Part shown: in pieces, positions 49,245 to 57,881 of the stretch
Layout of the letters: each line of letters starts with the position of its first letter
Position numbering within the stretch: position 1 is the first letter of the stretch
Source: Paraburkholderia sejongensis
GTDB taxonomy: Bacteria; Pseudomonadota; Gammaproteobacteria; Burkholderiales; Burkholderiaceae
Assembly (NCBI RefSeq): GCF_020880815.1
Contig: NZ_JAJITD010000027.1
Coordinates: 1-64,000, forward strand
Reading direction: 5' to 3'
DNA length: 64,000 nucleotides
The notes under the pieces: generated by a model
What the model saw: only the letters and a program-made list of their open reading frames with translations
What the model was told of the DNA's origin: nothing
Database searches by the model: none
Program-made: the position numbers and the translations under genes

Positions 49245-50702
49245 ATGACGGTTCTCGCATACAAGGTCATACCCGGCGACGCAACCATTAGAGGTCGCCG
49301 TGGCGCCGGATGGCTTGCGATTGTCTGCCTGCTTGCAGCCTGTGCAGCTAGCGGGGGCGTGGCCGCACAGCCGCAGAACCCGAAGGGCGAGGCCGGTGAA
49401 AAGACGACACCGGCGTACGCGATCTACACCACGCAGGACGGCGACACGCTGTACGACATTGCAGCTCGATACCTGACCGGTCCGGCCGATTGGGTGTTGC
49501 TGGGTCATTTCAATCACGTGCCCGCGCCGCGCCGGATGCCGGCAGGCATCGTGCTGCATCTGCCCGCCAGCCGTTTACGGCAGGACTGGGATGCGACTCG
49601 AGTGCTCGCGACGAGCGGTCCTGTCGAGCGTGAGTTCCGCACGGGCTTCAATCTACCGTTGCATACCGGTGAAATGCTCATTGAGGGCGATCGGGTATTG
49701 ACAGGCCGGAATGGATTCGCAACGCTTCATCTGCCGGATGGTTCGCACGTGGTGGTCTCGCAGGAGAGCGAACTCAGCATCGAAAAATTACGACACATCA
49801 CGCTTACCGGCGCGACGAGTTGGATCTTCGGGCTGCGCCACGGCGAGGTGGAGGGCCGTGTTACACACGCGACGCGGCGCAGCGATCTGTTCCAGATCCA
49901 CTCGCCGTCGGTGATCGCCGGTGTGCGCGGCACGCACTTCAGCGTTGGCTACGATGTCGCGGCGCAGACCACCAAGGTCGCCGTGTTCGAGGGCGCGGTG
50001 GGAATCGATCCGCTGACGCCTCGCGGCCGGAGCGTCCCGCCGGTGCCCGGTATGCCGCTAGACGCGGCCGCGCAACTCGTGACCGCGAACTTCGGCAACG
50101 TCACCCGTGCCGATGACGCGATCGGCAGCCCGGTGAACCTGTTGCCGGCGCCGTCGCTCGTGAGGCCTGCTCGCTTGCAGGAGGGCCAGTCGGTCACTTT
50201 CGACGTCGAGCCGGATGAGCATGCGGTTGGTTACCACCTCCTGATTTCGCATGACGCCAGGCAACTCGAGATGGTCCGCGACCTGCGTGTGAGTAGCGCG
50301 CACGCTGTTTTCGACGATCTGCCGGATGATACGTATTTCGTACGGATCGCGTCTATAGACGGGAACGGCCTCGACGGCCTCCCCAGTGTGTACGCTTTCG
50401 AGCGTCGTCAGTTCGGGCTGGCTGTGTCCGCCGTGAACTGTGCCGCCACTGGCACCTATAAATTCCGCTGGTTCGTGAGCCGCCGCGATGTCTCGACGCG
50501 GTTCCGGTTCATTCTTGCCGCATCAGCCGATCTACGTGATCCGCTCGTCGATCGAACGGATCTGATGGGTAGCGAACTGAGGATCGGCAATCCGCCGACA
50601 GGCATTTACTGTTGGACGGCCGTCGCAGATCGGTTCGAAAACGACCGCTTTTATTCGAAATGCAGCCCTCTGCGTTCCCTTACGCAGGCGGGCCATCGTT
50701 GA
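49245..50702 (+). CDS. FecR-domain protein with LysM-like module
   Basis: A 485-residue exported protein. A signal peptide or anchor lies at about residues 18-41 (GAGWLAIVCLLAACAASGGVAAQ), possibly lipoprotein-like. A LysM-like region at 60-110 (YTTQDGDTLYDIAARYLTGPADWVLLGHFN) follows. A FecR domain at 125-235 has LHTGEMLIEGDRVLTGRNGFATLHLPDGSHVVVSQESEL and SPSVIAGVRGTHFSVGYD, and the C-terminus is fibronectin-like. Such proteins usually sit beside adenylate-cyclase or autotransporter-type partners; none is adjacent. It likely acts in the periplasm or at the peptidoglycan. The 228-bp upstream gap may hold its promoter. Confidence 0.85.
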   Translation: MTVLAYKVIPGDATIRGRRGAGWLAIVCLLAACAASGGVAAQPQNPKGEAGEKTTPAYAIYTTQDGDTLYDIAARYLTGPADWVLLGHFNHVPAPRRMPAGIVLHLPASRLRQDWDATRVLATSGPVEREFRTGFNLPLHTGEMLIEGDRVLTGRNGFATLHLPDGSHVVVSQESELSIEKLRHITLTGATSWIFGLRHGEVEGRVTHATRRSDLFQIHSPSVIAGVRGTHFSVGYDVAAQTTKVAVFEGAVGIDPLTPRGRSVPPVPGMPLDAAAQLVTANFGNVTRADDAIGSPVNLLPAPSLVRPARLQEGQSVTFDVEPDEHAVGYHLLISHDARQLEMVRDLRVSSAHAVFDDLPDDTYFVRIASIDGNGLDGLPSVYAFERRQFGLAVSAVNCAATGTYKFRWFVSRRDVSTRFRFILAASADLRDPLVDRTDLMGSELRIGNPPTGIYCWTAVADRFENDRFYSKCSPLRSLTQAGHR

Positions 50703-50808
50703 CGCCTGCATTGCGGAACGAAGTGGCCAGCCGGTCGGCAATGCGTGCGGCGCCTCGCCCGCATGAGGCAACGCATGCCTCATGCCGCACGCGCGAATGT
50801 GGGCCTTT

Positions 50809-51156
50809 CGATCACACGGGCACGCGCGGCATGAATGCGCCGAGCTGTTTGGCCGACACCCCGGCCTCGTCGATAAGTCGCTGGCCGCGCACCGACACGT
50901 CGCGCCGCACAAACGTTTGCACCGCCCGATTGTTCGGCGCGCGGCGCATGTCGTCCGGGCGCACGTCCACGGCCGACGAATTGGGCCGCGTATCGGCCAC
51001 ATAGATGCCGCTGCCCGTACTTGGAATGACGTAGCTCCGCGCCCAACGGATCGTAGACGTGCAGCACCGTACTACGCGCTACACCGAGGTCGCTCGCGAG
51101 TGTGCGTGAACTCGGGAGCTTCGTGCCCGGCCCGAGCCGGCTAGTGAGAATGGCTG
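50809..51156 (-). pseudogene. MocR/GabR-like regulator, N-terminal fragment with frameshifts
   Basis: On the minus strand, ILTSRLGPGTKLPSSRTLASDLGVARSTVLHVYD is the GntR-type winged helix of a MocR regulator. Conserved text then shifts frame (GIYVADTRPNSSAVDV, then VSVRGQRLIDEAGVSAKQLGAFMPRVP) and stops. The aminotransferase-like domain is missing. In related genomes MocR genes of this type sit next to gabT and control GABA use, matching the gabT relic nearby. The cut at 51156 abuts a permease piece, so a deletion has removed the intervening genes. Confidence 0.7.
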
Positions 51157-51161
51157 CTGCA

Positions 51162-51353
51162 TCAGGTGCAGCAACTGACGATATGCTGGGTGACTCCGCC
51201 GACCAGATGGTCAGCCACTACGTGGCGTACTGCACGAACGTCTCGATCAAGTGGGGCATGGCTTGCGCGCTCGGCGCGCGGTTGCTCACGGCGACGACGG
51301 TGCTGTACTTCACCTATGGGCGCTTCACACATACGCAACTGAGCCTCGGCTAA
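51162..51353 (+). pseudogene. Polyamine/GABA-type ABC permease (first), C-terminal fragment
   Basis: The plus frame reads MLGDSADQMVSHYVAYCTNVSIKWGMACALGARLLTATTVLYFTYGRFTH and ends QLSLG at a stop. This is the last loop and transmembrane helix of a PotB/PotH-like permease. The rest of the gene and the upstream ATPase and binding protein are missing. It immediately precedes the second permease relic. Confidence 0.65.
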
Positions 51354-51414
51354 AAGCCGCACGGACAACGCCAAACGGCAATAAAACTCGCCAACCCCCC
51401 TTTTTACGCCGCAT

Positions 51415-52222
51415 ACCTCGAGCATCGAGCGCGTCTGGTACTTCGTGCTGTGTGGCCTCGCGATTCTTCAAGCTGCTCTCCCTCGTGCTGCCGGTGCCCG
51501 CGATCGTGCCGCTGTCGTTCTCGTCGAGCACGTTCCTCCTGTATCCGATTCCGGGCTGGTCGCTGCGCTGGCATCAGCACCTCGTGATGTCCGAAAGCTG
51601 GTGCGTGGCCGCGAAGAACAGCTTCATCATCGGGCTGGCCGCCACTCTCGTCGCGACGGTGCTCGGTACGCTGGCCGCTATCGGCATCACGAAAGCCAGC
51701 TTTCGCGGCAACGCGATCCTCATGGCGGTCCTGATTTTGCCGATGATTGCGTCGGTCGTCGTGGTGGGCGTCGCGATATGTCTGTTCTTTGCGCCGCCCG
51801 GGCTCGCCAAGACGTACAGCGGGCTGATCCTTGCGCACGCGGCGCTCGGCGTGCCGGTCGTCGTGATGACGGTGTCGACGACACTGCAGGGATTCAATTG
51901 CAACCTCGTGCGCGCGAGCCTCTCGCTCCGTGCGAATCCGGTCACAACGTTCTTCCGCCGCACGCTGTCGGTGATCGCACCGGGCGTGATCTCCGGTGCG
52001 TTGTTCGCGTTCGCGAAGTCGTTCGGTGAAATCGTGGTTCCGCTGTATCTCGCGAGCCCCGGACAGACGACGTTGCCGCGTCAGATGTTCACGGGCCTTC
52101 GCGAGAACATCAGTCCACCGATTGCGACGCTCACAACAATTCTCGTGGTGTTCTCGACCTGTCTGCTCCTCGCGCTCGATTGGCTGCGCGGCAGGCATGC
52201 AGCGAGAGCGGTAAGGTCGTAA
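51415..52222 (+). pseudogene. Polyamine/GABA-type ABC permease (second, PotI-like), 5-prime frameshift
   Basis: The first part (SSIERVWYFVLCGLAILQAA) is in one frame. Near 51467 the reading moves to the next, and the remainder is continuous: PVPAIVPLSFSSSTFLLYPIPGWSLRW, KNSFIIGLAATLVATVLGTLAAIGITKA, the EAA loop NLVRASLSLRANPVTTFFRRTLSVIAPGVISGALFAFAKSF, and TTLPRQMFTGLRENISPPIATL. The fold is of the PotI/YdcV type. The single early frameshift probably inactivates it. Confidence 0.8.
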
Positions 52223-52324
52223 TCCCCCACATCACTGGTGATGCTTCGCAGGCTGTTCCGGTTTAGCGGGAGATCGCCGCGCGGGGCACCACTTCGGTGC
52301 CCGTGAGGCTTCGGAGGGTGACGA

Positions 52325-53650
52325 TCAGGCGGCGACGCCGACTGCTCCATCAGCGACTCTTCGATGATCGCAAGCGCTTCGTCGAACACGTTGTCCCACA
52401 CGGTCAGTGGAAACAGGAAGCGCACCACGTTCGAGTGCACGCCGCCCACGAACAGGATCAAGCGGCGTTGCGGTGCTGCCGCCTTCACGCGCTTCGTGAA
52501 GTCGGCGTCCGGTTCGGTCGTGCCCGGAAGGCAGAAAACGACGGCGTTCATCGCGCCGGGACCGCTGACTTCTGCAATCTGTGGGACTTCCGTCTTCATC
52601 GCATTCAGTTTGTCCTTGAGCTTGTCGCCAAGCCTCATGGCGCGCTCGCAAAGCTTTTCATGGTCGATTACGTCGAGCACCGCGTGCGCCGCCGCGACAT
52701 CCAGTGGGTTTCCCGCATACGTCCCGCCCAGCGCCGCCGGGAGCCGCCGCGTCCATCATCTCCGCGCGGCCCACCACGCCCGGCAGCGGCATGCCGCCCG
52801 CGAGGCTCTTGGCGACCGTCAGCAGGTTTGGCGCAATGCCGTGGTGTTCCATCGCGAACCGCTTACCAGTACGTGCAAAGCCGGTCTGCACTTCGTCGGC
52901 AATCAGGAGGATGCCGAGGCGATCGCAGATCTGCCGCAGGCCGTACACGATGTCCGTCGGCGCTGCGCAGAAGCCGCTTTCACCTTCGACGGGTTCAAAA
53001 ATGATCGCGACGACGCGCTTCGGATCGACGTCGGCCTTGAACAGCGTTTCGACGGCCTTCAGCGCGTCGGCGGTCGTGACGCGGTGCAGTGAGTTCAGAT
53101 ACGGCGCGTGGTAGACGTCCGACGTAAAGGGCCCGAAGCCACCCTTGTATGGCGCGACCTTGCCGGTCAGCGCCATGCTCATCGGCGTGCGGCCGTGGAA
53201 ACCGCCTCCGAACGCGATAACGGCAGGGCGGCCCGTCGCGGCGCGCGCGATCTTGACGACGCTTTCGACGGCTTCGACCCCTGTTGTGAAGAACGTGGCC
53301 TTTTTGGCGAAGTTACCCGGCGCGCGTTGAGCGAGCTTTTCCGCTAGCGAGACATACGACTCATACGGCACCACCTAGTAGCAGGTGTGCGTGCAGCGGT
53401 CGAGCTGAGCGCGCACTGCGGCGATGACCTTCGGATGGCGGTGGCCCGTGTTGTACACGGCGATGCCCGCGGCGAAGCCGATGAAGCGGCAGCCTTCGAC
53501 ATCCCACAACTCCGCATTCTCGGCGCGCTCCGCGTAGAACTCGCACATCACGCCCACTCCGCGCGGAGTGGCGGCGTCCTTGCGGCTGACCAGCTCAGTG
53601 CTTTTCACGACGTAATCTCCTGCCTGTTGGCTTCTGGATAAAGTGGCCAA
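52325..53650 (-). pseudogene. gabT: gabT-like 4-aminobutyrate aminotransferase, amber codon and frameshift
   Basis: From ATG 53650 the frame gives SRKDAATPRGVGVMCEFYAERAENAELWDVEG and ends at CTHTCY followed by TAG (about 53372-53374), where GabT has Gln. The same frame continues with VVPYESYVSLAEKLAQRAPG, the aspartate loop LLIADEVQTGFARTG and the PLP-lysine text TVAKSLAGGMPL. Near 52735 a one-base change shifts the frame, and TYAGNPLD-type text continues with AHAVLDVIDHEKLCERAMRLG to the C-terminus. Both lesions are single-base. The catalytic residues are otherwise conserved. Confidence 0.88.
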
Positions 53651-53744
53651 GCCGTCAAGCGGCCGATGCAGGAACTATACGCAGATTCGGTTCCGGACTT
53701 CAGAGCCATTCGCTGCAATTCATAGGGGCCAATTTCGATGTGCC

Positions 53745-54644
53745 TCAAGCAACCGTATCGCGGTCGATCGCGGCGTTACGCACCAGTTCGAGCAATCTGC
53801 TTAGGGCCGCTGACCGATTGTTGGCGCGGCGCACCATCAGGAGATCGAGATAGGGCGGCTCGCGGTCCAGCGGCCGGCAACAGATCGACTCTCCCGCCAA
53901 CGCCGACACATAGGCCGGAAGCAAGGCATAGCCGAGATTCATGCGCACCAGGTTCAAATTAAGCAGAACATTTGACGCGACCTGGATGACCCGGCGATGA
54001 AGCGCGTGCTTTGTGCAGTATTCCTCTACTACCGAATAGAGTTGACCGGAAAATTGCGGGTCGCTGCTGATGAATGCTTCGCCATCGAGCATTTCAGGCG
54101 CAATACGTTCGAGTTTCGCCAACGGGTGCGCAGTCGGCAATAGGACGACCAAAGGCTCGGTCAATACCACTTCGCTAGCCAATTCCGCGGAATGCACGGG
54201 TCTGCGCATGAACGCCACGTCAATTTCGTCAGCAAGCAATGCCTCTTCCTGCTCGGCGGTCGGCAGGCTGCGCAGCGTGACGTTCAATTGTGGGAGGTCG
54301 GTAGCTAGCTGGTGCAGAATGGTCGGGAAGATCCTGGCTTCTGCCGCAGGCACAAAACCTATCGTTACCCCACGGTCTCGGCGCCGGGCGGCATCGAGCG
54401 TTCTCGAGACGGTTCTGCCCGCTTGTGCCAACGTGACTCGCGCCTCGGCGAGAAAGACCTTGCCGGCTTCGGTCAACTCGACTTTTCTGTTCGTGCGTTC
54501 GAGCAACTGCACACCGAGCTCGTTTTCAAGATCTCGAATTCGCTGACTTAGTGCTGGTTGCGCGGTATGCAACAGCAAAGCGGCACGGGTGAAATTCAAC
54601 TCGTCGGCTACTGTGACGAAGTAGCGCAAATGTCGGAGTTCCAT
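53745..54644 (-). CDS. hcaR: LysR-family regulator, HcaR-like
   Basis: A 299-residue regulator. The winged helix is MELRHLRYFVTVADELNFTRAALLLHTAQPALSQRIRDLENELGVQLLERTNRKVELT, the BenM/CatM/HcaR subgroup text. The effector domain (VTIGFVPAAEARIFPTILHQLATDLPQLNVTL) is intact. Start ATG 54644; the upstream extension to 54698 covers a palindrome and is rejected. It is divergent from the phenylpropionate dioxygenase operon, the position of HcaR in enteric bacteria, so it is the likely activator that senses phenylpropionate or cinnamate-type inducers. Confidence 0.85.
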   Translation of the reverse strand: MELRHLRYFVTVADELNFTRAALLLHTAQPALSQRIRDLENELGVQLLERTNRKVELTEAGKVFLAEARVTLAQAGRTVSRTLDAARRRDRGVTIGFVPAAEARIFPTILHQLATDLPQLNVTLRSLPTAEQEEALLADEIDVAFMRRPVHSAELASEVVLTEPLVVLLPTAHPLAKLERIAPEMLDGEAFISSDPQFSGQLYSVVEEYCTKHALHRRVIQVASNVLLNLNLVRMNLGYALLPAYVSALAGESICCRPLDREPPYLDLLMVRRANNRSAALSRLLELVRNAAIDRDTVA

Positions 54645-54666
54645 GCGCAGATACCCTTCCAATATG

Positions 54667-54680
54667 GTCTCACATGAGAC
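54667..54680. promoter_or_regulatory. Palindromic LysR-type operator candidate
   Basis: GTCTCA-CA-TGAGAC forms 6-bp arms about a 2-bp centre, 23 bp upstream of the regulator start and 94 bp upstream of hcaE. It contains the T-N11-A pattern of LysR boxes. The position fits an activator and autoregulation site for both divergent units. Confidence 0.6.
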
Positions 54681-54773
54681 TATTTCGGTATTGTACATGC
54701 CGATCGGCTCCTGCGATTATTTCTCAACGGCTTTGCTATTGAGTCGATAAATCAGCAGGAGGAGATAAGACAA

Positions 54774-56129
54774 ATGGCTGTAACAGTGGATTTTGACGCC
54801 CTGATCGATGCGCGCAATGGCACTATCAGCCCGTCGATTTATACCGACCCCGCCATCTATGAACTGGAGCTGGCACGCGTCTTTGGCCGCTGTTGGCTGT
54901 TCCTCGCACATGTAAGCCAGATTCCCAAAGCTGGCGACTTCTTCAACACGTACATGGGTGAAGACCCGGTTGTCGTTGTGCGTCAGAAAGACGGGGCGGT
55001 CAAGGCATTCCTCAATCAGTGTCGCCATCGCTCTATGAGAGTCAGCTTCGCCGACTCGGGCAATACCCGCGCTTTTACCTGTCCTTATCACGGCTGGTCG
55101 TACGGCGTCGATGGAGCGCTCGTCGAAGTGCCGCTTGAGGAGCGCGCCTATCCGCACGGCCTGTGCAAACATAAGCTGGGTCTGCAGGAAGTCCCCCGCA
55201 TGGCTATCTACAAGGGGCTGATATTCGGCAACTGGGATATCACGGCGCCGGGTCTGGAAGAGTACATGGGCGATATCGCGTGGTACTTGGACGGCGTGCT
55301 TGATCGCCGTGAGGGCGGCACGGAGATCATCGGCGGGGTGCATAAGTGGGTGATCGACTGCAACTGGAAGTTCCCAGCGGAACAGTTCACGAGCGACCAG
55401 TATCACGCACTCTTTTCACATGCGTCCGCTGTACAGGTACTGGGCGCGAAGCCGGACAGTATCGACAGGGCACTTGGTGGCGGTCAGACCGCCCGGCCCG
55501 TTTGGGAAACCGCGAAAGATGCGATCCAGTTCGGTCAGAACGGCCATGGCAGCGGCTTCTTCTTCACTGATCAGCCTGACGCGAACGTGTGGGTCGACGG
55601 CGACGTTTCGCAATACTTCCGGGATACCTATTCGGAAGCCGAGCAGCGTCTGGGCAAAGTTCGCGCGTTGCGACTTGCGGGGCACAACAATATGTTCCCG
55701 ACAATGTCCTGGCTGAACGGCACCGCGACGCTGCGCGTTTGGCATCCGCGTGGGCCGAACCAGGTCGAAGTGTGGGCTTTCTGCATTGCCGACAAGGATG
55801 CGTCCGACGACGTCAAGGCGGCATTCGAGCGAAGCGCAACCCGCGCCTTCGGTCCGGCAGGGTTTCTCGAACAGGACGATTCGGAGAACTGGGTGGAGAT
55901 CCAGAAGGTGCTGCGTGGTCAACGCGCGAAGAAAACCCGCTTGTGCGTGGAAATGGGATTGAACAACGAACGCATCCGTGACGACGGAATTCCTGGCATC
56001 ACCAATTACATCTTTTCCGAAACCGCGGCCCGAGGCATGTACCGGCGCTGGGCGGATCTGATGATGTCGGACACATGGGAAGAAGTACAACAGCGGACGC
56101 GCCAGTTCGAGCAGGAGGTCATGAAGTGA
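54774..56129 (+). CDS. hcaE: 3-phenylpropionate/cinnamate-type dioxygenase, alpha subunit
   Basis: A 451-residue oxygenase large subunit. Rieske ligands are Cys83, His85, Cys103 and His106 (CRHRSM and CPYHGWSY). The catalytic iron site is in PAEQFTSDQYHALFSH, with Asp208, His211 and His216. It has the normal length of biphenyl/phenylpropionate-type alpha subunits and is followed directly by beta, ferredoxin, dihydrodiol dehydrogenase and reductase genes, a complete three-component system. It would insert both atoms of O2 into the aromatic ring to give a cis-dihydrodiol. AGGAGGAG precedes ATG 54774. The exact substrate is inferred from the mhpB/mhpC neighbours. Confidence 0.88.
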   Translation: MAVTVDFDALIDARNGTISPSIYTDPAIYELELARVFGRCWLFLAHVSQIPKAGDFFNTYMGEDPVVVVRQKDGAVKAFLNQCRHRSMRVSFADSGNTRAFTCPYHGWSYGVDGALVEVPLEERAYPHGLCKHKLGLQEVPRMAIYKGLIFGNWDITAPGLEEYMGDIAWYLDGVLDRREGGTEIIGGVHKWVIDCNWKFPAEQFTSDQYHALFSHASAVQVLGAKPDSIDRALGGGQTARPVWETAKDAIQFGQNGHGSGFFFTDQPDANVWVDGDVSQYFRDTYSEAEQRLGKVRALRLAGHNNMFPTMSWLNGTATLRVWHPRGPNQVEVWAFCIADKDASDDVKAAFERSATRAFGPAGFLEQDDSENWVEIQKVLRGQRAKKTRLCVEMGLNNERIRDDGIPGITNYIFSETAARGMYRRWADLMMSDTWEEVQQRTRQFEQEVMK

Positions 56130-56668
56130 GTGTCGACGCCGGTATTCGCCATGAATGCGTGTCCCTCGCGCTGCATCACGAGATCTCGCAGTTCCTGTAC
56201 CACGAGGCGGCCCTGCTTGACGACTGGCGCTTTCGCGACTGGCTGGCACTGCTCTCGGAAGACATCAGCTATACGATGCGGACCGTGACCAATGCACAGA
56301 CCCGGGACCGCCGCCGTAGTGTCCAGCCGCCGAGCACATGGATCTTCAACGACACCTGGCATCAACTCGAGCGCCGCATTGCCCGCCTTGAAACGGGCAT
56401 GGCGTGGGCCGAAGAGCCGCCCTCGCGAACTCGCCATCTGGTAACCAATATTCAAGTGAAGCAAGGCGAGCACGAGGACGAATTCGACGTTCGTCTGAAC
56501 TACCTCCTGTACCGGGCGCAGAAGGAACGCGACGAAACCTTCTATGCGGGTATGCGCCACGACCGTTTGCGCAGGTGTGCTAATGCCGACGGCTGGCAGG
56601 TGTGCCGCCGCGAGATCGCACTTGATCAGGTGGTACTGGCTTCCCATAACCTCAGTGTTCTTTTCTAA
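56126..56668 (+). CDS. hcaF: Dioxygenase beta (small) subunit
   Basis: A 180-residue ring-hydroxylating dioxygenase beta subunit of the SnoaL-like cone fold. It contains LHHEISQFLYHEAALLDDWRFRDWLALLSEDISYTMRTVTNA and RLNYLLYRAQKERDETFYAGMRHDRLRR. Start GTG 56126 overlaps the alpha stop (GTGA) with AGGAGG eight bases upstream; an earlier in-frame codon at 56075 lies deep in the alpha gene and is rejected. It forms the structural part of the alpha3-beta3 oxygenase. Confidence 0.9.
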   Translation: MSVDAGIRHECVSLALHHEISQFLYHEAALLDDWRFRDWLALLSEDISYTMRTVTNAQTRDRRRSVQPPSTWIFNDTWHQLERRIARLETGMAWAEEPPSRTRHLVTNIQVKQGEHEDEFDVRLNYLLYRAQKERDETFYAGMRHDRLRRCANADGWQVCRREIALDQVVLASHNLSVLF

Positions 56669-56670
56669 TC

Positions 56671-56988
56671 ATGGTCCGTATTTTCGTGTGTAAAAAGGGT
56701 TCGCTGGGCGAAGGCGAAACGATCAAGCTCGAGAAGGCGCCGATTGCCGTTGTGAACTCCGGCGGCAGTCTGTATGCGGTCGGCGATCGATGTAGTCATG
56801 GAAATGCTTCGATGTCAGAAGGATATGTCGAGGACGACGGGACGATCGAATGTCCGCTGCATTCGGCGCGATTCTGTCTAAAAACTGGCGCGGCGCTGTG
56901 CCAACCGGCGACCGTGCCGCTAGCGACCTATCCGGTGGTCACGGATGGCGATAGGATATTTGTCGACTTTTCCGGGGTGCTGCTGTGA
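56671..56988 (+). CDS. hcaC: Rieske ferredoxin of the dioxygenase
   Basis: A 105-residue Rieske ferredoxin. The cluster ligands are Cys41-His43 (CSHGNA) and Cys61-His64 (CPLHSARF), in the usual order, with the CxHG-x(n)-CPLH spacing of biphenyl-type ferredoxins. It carries electrons from the reductase at 57882 to the oxygenase. It begins 3 bp after the beta-subunit stop and overlaps the next gene by 4 bp. Confidence 0.92.
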   Translation: MVRIFVCKKGSLGEGETIKLEKAPIAVVNSGGSLYAVGDRCSHGNASMSEGYVEDDGTIECPLHSARFCLKTGAALCQPATVPLATYPVVTDGDRIFVDFSGVLL

Positions 56989-57797
56989 GATGGCTCGATA
57001 GCGAAGTTGCACTGATTACCGGAGGGGGTTCCGGGCTGGGACTGGCTCTGGTCGAACGCTTTCTGGAAGAGGGCGCGCACGTTGCGGTGCTCGAGCGTTC
57101 AGTGGAGAAAGTCGATGCGTTGCGCGCGCGCTTCGGCGATGCCGTCGTCGCGGTCCAGGGGGACGTGTGCCGCAATGAAGACAATGCGCGCGCCGTTGCG
57201 GCGGCGCTCGACAGGTTCGGCAAGCTCGATTGTTTCGTCGGCAACGCCGCGGTTTGGGATCACGCAGCCCGTTTGATGGATCTGACGCCTGAACAACTGG
57301 ACGATGGGTTCGACGAGCTGTTCTCGATCAACGTCAAAGGCTATCTGCTTGGCGCGAAAGCTGCCGCGCCGGCGTTGATCGCGTCGCAAGGCAGCATTAT
57401 TTTCACGCTTTCGAATTCGTCGTTCTATCCTGGAGGCGGTGGTCCGCTGTACACGGCAAGCAAGCATGCCGCGACGGGGCTGATCCGGGAACTGGCCTAC
57501 GAGCTCGCACCGAAGGTGCGGGTGAACGGCGTCGGTCCATGCGGCATGGCGAGCGATCTGCGGGGTCCCGCATCGCTCGGTCAGGATGGTTTGCGCATCA
57601 TGGATTCGCGCACGCCGGAAGCCATCGCCAGCATTTTGCCATTGCAGTTCTTTCCGCAAGCCGCGGATTTTACTGGGCCCTTCGTGCTGCTCGCGTCTCG
57701 GGCGAACAACCGCACGCTCAGTGGCGTCATGATCAATGCGGATGCCGGACTCGGCATTCGTGGCATTCGTCACGCCGCCGGCGGTTTGCACCTGTAG
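56985..57797 (+). CDS. hcaB: cis-dihydrodiol dehydrogenase (SDR)
   Basis: A 270-residue short-chain dehydrogenase of the BphB/HcaB group. The cofactor motif TGGGSGLG is at residues 12-19, NAAVWD at about 88, and the catalytic Ser near 143-145, Tyr156 and Lys160 occur in TLSNSSFYPGGGGPLYTASK. It oxidises the dihydrodiol to a catechol with NAD+, restoring aromaticity. It starts at GTG 56985, overlapping the ferredoxin gene. An 84-bp gap follows before the reductase gene. Confidence 0.9.
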   Translation: MRWLDSEVALITGGGSGLGLALVERFLEEGAHVAVLERSVEKVDALRARFGDAVVAVQGDVCRNEDNARAVAAALDRFGKLDCFVGNAAVWDHAARLMDLTPEQLDDGFDELFSINVKGYLLGAKAAAPALIASQGSIIFTLSNSSFYPGGGGPLYTASKHAATGLIRELAYELAPKVRVNGVGPCGMASDLRGPASLGQDGLRIMDSRTPEAIASILPLQFFPQAADFTGPFVLLASRANNRTLSGVMINADAGLGIRGIRHAAGGLHL

Positions 57798-57881
57798 GTT
57801 TCGGATGACATGCGCCGATAAAAGATGAATCGCCGGGTTGGCTCGACCTGCAACCGCGGCGGCAGAAAGTGAGACTGAGCC

